Shown here: in pieces, positions 59,975 to 64,000 of the stretch
Position numbering within the stretch: the stretch's first letter is position 1
Layout: each line of letters starts with the position of its first letter
Assembly: GCF_027307225.1 (NCBI RefSeq)
Contig: NZ_DAHUXJ010000128.1
Location: 1 to 64,000 of the forward strand
DNA: 64,000 nucleotides
From: Bradyrhizobium sp.
GTDB lineage: Bacteria; Pseudomonadota; Alphaproteobacteria; Rhizobiales; Xanthobacteraceae
Direction: 5' to 3'
The notes under the pieces: generated by a model
Databases searched by the model: none
The model's input: the letters and a program-made list of their open reading frames with translations, nothing else
Told to the model about the DNA's origin: nothing
Position numbers and translations under genes: made by a program

Positions 59975-62311
59975 GTGGCACGGCAACGCGACGGCGGCTT
60001 TCCATCGACAGAGACAATCGTCGCCTTCATTCGCGCGCATCCGGGAAAGATCGGAACCCGCGAGATCGCGCACGAGTTCGGCCTCAGGAACGCCGACCGC
60101 GCCGCGCTGAAGCAATTGCTGCGCGACCTGGCCGACGAAGGCATCATCAAGAAGCAGGGCAAGGAAATCAGCGAACCTGAGACCCTGCCCGCGACCTTGT
60201 TGGCCGACATCACCAAGCGCGACGGCGATGGCGAGCTATTGGCCGTCCCGGCCGAATGGGATGAGGTCGAAAGCGGCGAGCCGCCGAAGATCCGTATCCA
60301 TATGCCGCGGCGAGCAAAGCCGGGCACCGCGGCGGGCGTCGGCGACCGCGTGCTGCTCCGCGTTGAAAAGATCGAAGAGCACGTCCGCGACGGCGTCGCC
60401 TATCGCGGTCGGATCCTCAAGGTGCTCGATCACGCCAAGACGCGCGTGCTCGGTATCTTCCGAAAGAATCCCGACGGCGGCGGACGGCTGGTCCCGGTCG
60501 ACAAGAAGCAGGCTGGCCGCGAACTCAACATCGCCAAGACTGACACGCTCGGGGCCGAAAGCGGCGACCTCGTCAGCGTCGATCTCGTGCGGTCGCGCGG
60601 CTTCGGCCTCGCTTCCGGCAAGGTCAAGGAGCGACTGGGGTCCATCGCGAGCGAAAAGGCGATCAGCCTGATCGCGATCCATGCCCACGACATCCCGCAG
60701 GCGTTTTCGAAAGACGCGCTCCACGAGGCCGAACAAGCCCAACCGGCGACCTTGAAGGGCCGCGAGGACTGGCGCGACGTCCCCCTCGTCACCATCGACC
60801 CGCCGGACGCGAAGGACCACGACGACGCGGTCCACGCCGAAGCCGATTCCGACCCGAACAACAAAGGCGGCTTCATCGTCCATGTCGCGATCGCCGACGT
60901 CGCGTTCTACGTGCGGCCAGGCTCGGCGCTCGATCACGATGCGCTGGAACGCGGCAACTCGGTCTATTTCCCGGACCGCGTGGTCCCGATGTTGCCCGAG
61001 CGCATCTCCAACAACCTGTGCTCGCTGGTGCCGGGCGAGCCGCGCGGCGCGCTCGCCGTGCGGATGGTGATCGGAGCGGACGGGCGCAAGCGCTCGCACA
61101 CCTTCCATCGCGTGTTGATGCGTTCGGCCGCCAAACTGGCTTATGCGCAGGCGCAGGCCGCCATCGCTGGCCATCCCGACGACACGACGGGTCCCCTGCT
61201 CGATCCGATCCTCAGGCCGCTTTATGCGGCCTATGCAACGGTGAAGCGCGCCCGCGAAGAGCGCGATCCGCTCGATCTCGACCTTCCCGAACGCAAGATC
61301 CAGTTGAAGGCCGATGGCACGGTCGACCGCGTCATCGTGCCCGAGCGGTTAGATGCGCACAAGCTGATCGAAGAGTTCATGATTTTGGCCAACGTCGCCG
61401 CGGCCGAAATGCTTGAGAAGAAATCGCTGCCGCTTATCTACCGGGTGCACGATGAGCCGACGCTCGAAAAGGTTCACGCGCTCCAGGAATTCCTGAAAAC
61501 CCTCGACCTGCCCTTCGCCAAGGCCGGCGCCTTGCGGCCGGCCGTCTTCAACCGCGTGCTGGCGCAGGTCAAGGGCCACGATGCGGAATCGCTGGTGAAT
61601 GAAGTGGTGTTGCGCTCACAGGCGCAGGCTGAATATTCCGCCGAGAATTACGGCCATTTCGGCCTCAACCTGCGCCGCTACGCGCATTTCACCTCGCCGA
61701 TCCGGCGATATGCCGATCTTGTCGTCCATCGCGCGCTGATCCGGGCGCTTGGGCTCGGCGAAGGCGCCATGCCGGACACCGAAACGATGGAAGGCTTAAG
61801 CGAAGTCGCGGCCCAAATCTCGGTCACCGAACGCCGCGCGATGAAGGCCGAGCGCGAGACCGCCGATCGGCTGATCGCGCATTTCCTCGCCGACCGCATC
61901 GGCGCGACGTTTCAGGGACGGATTTCCGGCGTCACCCGCGCAGGCCTGTTCGTCAAACTGACCGATACCGGCGCCGACGGACTGGTCCCTATCCGCTCGC
62001 TGGGCGAGGAATATTTCAACCATGACGAAACGCGCCATGCGCTGATCGGCGCACGCAGCGGTGCCATGCACAGGCTTGGGGACATCGTCGACGTTCGTCT
62101 GGTAGAAGCTGCACCTGTCGCCGGCGCGTTGCGGTTCGAACTGCTCTCGGAAGGCCAAACGCTTCCTCATACGCGACGCCGCAATTTCGTGAAGGCCAAA
62201 ACCTATTCCGGCAACAAGGCCAATCCAGGCAAAGGGACGCGCCAAAAGGCTCGCAAAGCGGATAAAGTGAAGGCTGGAAAGAAGAAGAAAGGCAAGTCAT
62301 GGAAACGGTAA
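59975..62311 (+). CDS. rnr: ribonuclease R
   Basis: A 778-residue 3'-to-5' exoribonuclease that degrades structured RNA. An N-terminal helix-turn-helix-like domain is followed by cold-shock domains, the RNB domain (catalytic Asp cluster VTIDPPDAKDHDDAVH), an S1 domain (GRISGVTRAGLFVKLTDTGADGLV) and a basic tail ending KKKGKSWKR. The GTG at 59975 (VARQRDGG) gives the true N-terminus; the frame is open 15 codons upstream, but those codons are hairpin element B. It overlaps the DUF983 gene by 13 bases. Confidence 0.95.
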   Translation: MARQRDGGFPSTETIVAFIRAHPGKIGTREIAHEFGLRNADRAALKQLLRDLADEGIIKKQGKEISEPETLPATLLADITKRDGDGELLAVPAEWDEVESGEPPKIRIHMPRRAKPGTAAGVGDRVLLRVEKIEEHVRDGVAYRGRILKVLDHAKTRVLGIFRKNPDGGGRLVPVDKKQAGRELNIAKTDTLGAESGDLVSVDLVRSRGFGLASGKVKERLGSIASEKAISLIAIHAHDIPQAFSKDALHEAEQAQPATLKGREDWRDVPLVTIDPPDAKDHDDAVHAEADSDPNNKGGFIVHVAIADVAFYVRPGSALDHDALERGNSVYFPDRVVPMLPERISNNLCSLVPGEPRGALAVRMVIGADGRKRSHTFHRVLMRSAAKLAYAQAQAAIAGHPDDTTGPLLDPILRPLYAAYATVKRAREERDPLDLDLPERKIQLKADGTVDRVIVPERLDAHKLIEEFMILANVAAAEMLEKKSLPLIYRVHDEPTLEKVHALQEFLKTLDLPFAKAGALRPAVFNRVLAQVKGHDAESLVNEVVLRSQAQAEYSAENYGHFGLNLRRYAHFTSPIRRYADLVVHRALIRALGLGEGAMPDTETMEGLSEVAAQISVTERRAMKAERETADRLIAHFLADRIGATFQGRISGVTRAGLFVKLTDTGADGLVPIRSLGEEYFNHDETRHALIGARSGAMHRLGDIVDVRLVEAAPVAGALRFELLSEGQTLPHTRRRNFVKAKTYSGNKANPGKGTRQKARKADKVKAGKKKKGKSWKR

Positions 62312-62727
62312 GCGATCGCCCCATCGTCTGGATCCAGGAAGCCGGACTGCAGGAGAAGCGCGACGTCTGGCAGGCCTTGAAGCGCGGCTTTCGCGGCCGC
62401 TGCCCGCGCTGCGGGGAAGGCAAGCTGTTTCGCGCTTTCCTGAAGGTCGACAACGCCTGCTCGGCCTGCGGGCAGGATTTTACGCCCCATCGCGCCGACG
62501 ATCTGCCGGCCTATCTCGTCATCGTCATCGTCGGCCACATCGTGGTGCCCACGGCGCTGATGATCGAAACCAACTATTCGCCGCCCGTGGCGCTTCAGCT
62601 TGCGATCTATCTGCCGTTCACCTTCTTCGCCTCGCTGGCGCTGTTGCAACCGGTCAAGGGGGCCGTCGTCGGGGTGCAATGGGCGCTGCGGATGCACGGA
62701 TTTGACGAAGAGAATCCGGAGCTCTAG
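62299..62727 (+). CDS. DUF983 membrane protein
   Basis: A 142-residue protein with two Cys pairs (RCPRCGEG and CSACGQDF) forming a probable zinc ribbon, then two membrane segments. It is DUF983, of unknown function, usually downstream of rnr in alphaproteobacteria. It starts at an ATG within the last codons of rnr. Its TAG stop is the TAG of the CTAG that opens element B', so the element has supplied or preserved the end of this gene. Confidence 0.88.
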   Translation: METVSDRPIVWIQEAGLQEKRDVWQALKRGFRGRCPRCGEGKLFRAFLKVDNACSACGQDFTPHRADDLPAYLVIVIVGHIVVPTALMIETNYSPPVALQLAIYLPFTFFASLALLQPVKGAVVGVQWALRMHGFDEENPEL

Positions 62728-62799
62728 TGCCCACTTTCCGAAGTTCGTGCTCCGTCGCAGCGCCCACCTTCACGAACTTCGGAAAGTCATGGGCACTAG
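62724..62799. repeat. hairpin element B' (inverted copy of B)
   Basis: The reverse complement has the same two stems as B base for base (CTAG-ended arms CTAGTGCCCATGACTTTCC and CACGAACTTCGGAAAGTGGG) and a loop that differs at only a few positions. It contains the DUF983 stop. The spacing to the matching element B is about 2.75 kb. Confidence 0.88.
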
Positions 62800-62814
62800 C
62801 AAACTTTGTTGATT

Positions 62815-62893
62815 CTAGTACCGCTTTATCGATCTGAAGTCCCTGATCCAATTCGCCGCTTGTGGTGCAGGGACTTCAGATCGGCGGTACTAG
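62815..62893. repeat. hairpin element A' (inverted copy of A)
   Basis: It is bounded by CTAG at both ends. Read on the minus strand it carries GTACCGCC-GATCTGAAGTCCCTG, the loop CACCACAAGCGGCGAAT, and CAGGGACTTCAGATC. Compared with A, the stem has paired changes at four sites, while the loop core is identical. It ends 34 bases before the NUDIX start. Confidence 0.85.
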
Positions 62894-62927
62894 ACTAGAG
62901 CGTTTTCCGACCAGGAACAGGGCGCGC

Positions 62928-63674
62928 ATGATGAGCGAAACGGGGCAACCAGTGGCGGAAGAAAAGGAAGCCGACCATCATCCCTATCGCCGCCCGGTCG
63001 ATGCCGCGACGCTGATCCTGGTCGATCGCACCGGTGCGATCCCCAAAGTCCTGGTCGGCCGACGCCACGACAAGGTGGTGTTCATGCCCGGCAAATTCGT
63101 CTTCCCGGGCGGCCGTGTTGACGTGGCCGATGGCCGGGTTCCGGTGGCTGCCCCTATTTCGAAAGCGCTTGAAGCCAATCTTTTAAAGGGCAGCCCGAAG
63201 ATCGCGGCAGCCCGCGCCCGCTCGCTCGCGGTCGCCGCCATCCGCGAAGCCTGCGAGGAGACCGGCCTTTGTCTCGGGCGCGCGAACGCGGGCAAGATGC
63301 CGGCATTGTCGGGTCCATGGAAACCCTTTGCCGACACCGGCCTTCTGCCCGATCCATCCGGCCTTTTCCTGATCGCGCGCGCCATCACCCCGCCCGGCCG
63401 CGTGCGGCGCTTCGACACTCGCTTTTTCACCGCCGATGCCTCGGCGATCGCCCATCGTGTCGACGGCGTCATTCATGCGGATGCGGAATTGGTCGAACTG
63501 GTGTGGGTCGAACTCGGCTCAAGGCCGCTCGCCGACCTGCATCCGATGACGCGAAACGTGTTGAACGAACTGGACAAACGCTTAGCCGCCGGCGCGCTCA
63601 ACCACGACGCGGAGGTGCCGTTCTATCATTTCTATAGCGGCAAGATGCACCGGGATGTTTTAGCCGCCTCATAG
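62928..63674 (+). CDS. NUDIX hydrolase
   Basis: A 248-residue NUDIX-fold protein. The box lies in two parts: FVFPGGRVD at the start and AIREACEETGL in the catalytic helix, with a longer insert between than in MutT. It hydrolyses a nucleoside diphosphate linked to another group. Two ATGs in tandem lie at 62928 and 62931; the first has AGGA at reasonable distance. The frame is open upstream into element A', which I regard as non-coding. It follows DUF983 as in related genomes. Confidence 0.87.
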   Translation: MMSETGQPVAEEKEADHHPYRRPVDAATLILVDRTGAIPKVLVGRRHDKVVFMPGKFVFPGGRVDVADGRVPVAAPISKALEANLLKGSPKIAAARARSLAVAAIREACEETGLCLGRANAGKMPALSGPWKPFADTGLLPDPSGLFLIARAITPPGRVRRFDTRFFTADASAIAHRVDGVIHADAELVELVWVELGSRPLADLHPMTRNVLNELDKRLAAGALNHDAEVPFYHFYSGKMHRDVLAAS

Positions 63675-63808
63675 CGGCTGACAGAACAACGGCCGGCTTT
63701 GTCGTCCCGCCTTCCAAAAACAAAATAATCTTCTGCTTGCTAGCCAATGGCGCTGCAGCCCGCCATGCCTATCTCTTCGATAGACCATAACGGCACGGAT
63801 ATGGGGCG

Positions 63809-64000
63809 ATGACACAACGGCAGCTCAAGCTCGGCGCATTTATGCGGCCGATCAGCATTCATACCGGCGCATGGCGCTATCCCGGCGCATGGCCTGATGC
63901 CAACTTCAACTTTGCCCACATCAAGGAACTGGCCCGAAAACTCGAGGCCGGCAAGTTCGACGCCTTTTTCATGGCCGACCATCTGGCCGTGCTCAACATG
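63809..64000 (+). CDS. LLM-class flavin-dependent monooxygenase, 5' part
   Basis: Sixty-four codons are present before the right edge. The sequence LKLGAFMRPISIHTGAWRYPGAW, quoted in part as GAFMRPISIHTGAWRYPGAW, with later KFDAFFMADHLAV, is the start of the nitrilotriacetate/dibenzothiophene monooxygenase (NtaA/DszA) group. These use reduced FMN supplied by a separate reductase. The substrate is not known. The ATG is 10 codons before the family core and has GGGG directly upstream. Confidence 0.85.
   Translation, partial: MTQRQLKLGAFMRPISIHTGAWRYPGAWPDANFNFAHIKELARKLEAGKFDAFFMADHLAVLNM

Noticed and set aside
63740..63982. An 80-codon minus-strand frame near the right edge
   Set aside because: It is antisense to the LLM-class monooxygenase start, which has clear family motifs.
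1..64000. CRISPR arrays, prophage or transposase genes
   Set aside because: No regularly spaced direct repeats with unique spacers and no transposase, integrase or phage structural gene were seen.

Overview
The window looks like the chromosome of a Bradyrhizobium-type alphaproteobacterium (Nitrobacteraceae). The DNA is GC-rich, and the order rpoZ-rsh-pdxJ-acpS-lepB-rnc-era-recO-parC is typical of the Rhizobiales. The gaps hold several families of palindromic repeats of the kind common in Bradyrhizobium and Rhodopseudomonas. I cannot name the species from sequence alone. Most of the window is housekeeping, with small accessory blocks inserted between core genes.

Layout. 1-5.4 kb: an MFS exporter, a large MscS-type channel and a class III nucleotide cyclase. 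5.4-10.5 kb: an arsenic-type locus. A minus-strand operon arsR-aqpS-arsC lies back to back with a plus-strand set: a membrane protein, a second ArsR-type repressor, a flavoprotein with a Cys-rich tail, and an MFS transporter. 10.5-12.2 kb: an exported metallo-beta-lactamase-fold hydrolase and an exported alpha/beta-hydrolase whose nucleophile position is Ala. 12.4-23.7 kb, all minus strand: parC, a barstar-like protein, recO, a small membrane protein, era, rnc, lepB, acpS, pdxJ, rsh and rpoZ. 24-30.5 kb: a NYN-domain protein and a family-5 uracil-DNA glycosylase (overlapping genes), a peroxiredoxin, smpB, mscL, dapA and a lytic transglycosylase. 30.5-37.8 kb is gene-poor: an outer-membrane protein, a TPR protein, tRNA-Ser(GCU), an ArnT-like glycosyltransferase, two tiny genes (one a 29-residue Lys-rich protein) and long gaps. 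37.8-43.8 kb: gatCAB interleaved with two small genes, preceded by two nitronate-monooxygenase-like genes, one of them frameshifted, with a divergent LysR regulator. 44.8-51 kb: ruvX, a CPBP protease, an AidB-type acyl-CoA dehydrogenase, pyrB, a dihydroorotase homologue lacking metal ligands, and plsY. 51-57 kb: a methyltransferase, an amidase, dprA and two HxlR-regulated redox genes (azoR, SDR). 57-64 kb: topA, rnr, a DUF983 protein, a NUDIX hydrolase and the start of an LLM-class monooxygenase.

How the parts relate. The core genes cover translation quality control (gatCAB, smpB, era, rnc, rnr), DNA topology and repair (parC, topA, recO, ruvX, dprA, UDG), stringent response (rsh, rpoZ), envelope functions (lepB, plsY, slt, mscL) and pyrimidine synthesis (pyrB with a pseudo-PyrC). 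The accessory blocks follow a regulator-plus-divergent-target design, and each regulator has a clear dyad at or near its start (arsR, LysR and both HxlR genes).

The most unusual structure is around rnr-DUF983. Two different hairpin elements lie head to tail upstream (A, B), and their near-exact inverted counterparts lie downstream (B', A'). The stems show compensatory base changes. The rnr start codon sits 1 base past element B, and the DUF983 stop codon lies inside element B'. Decayed relatives of these elements lie near 30.5 kb and inside the signal-sequence region of the TPR gene at 32.2 kb.
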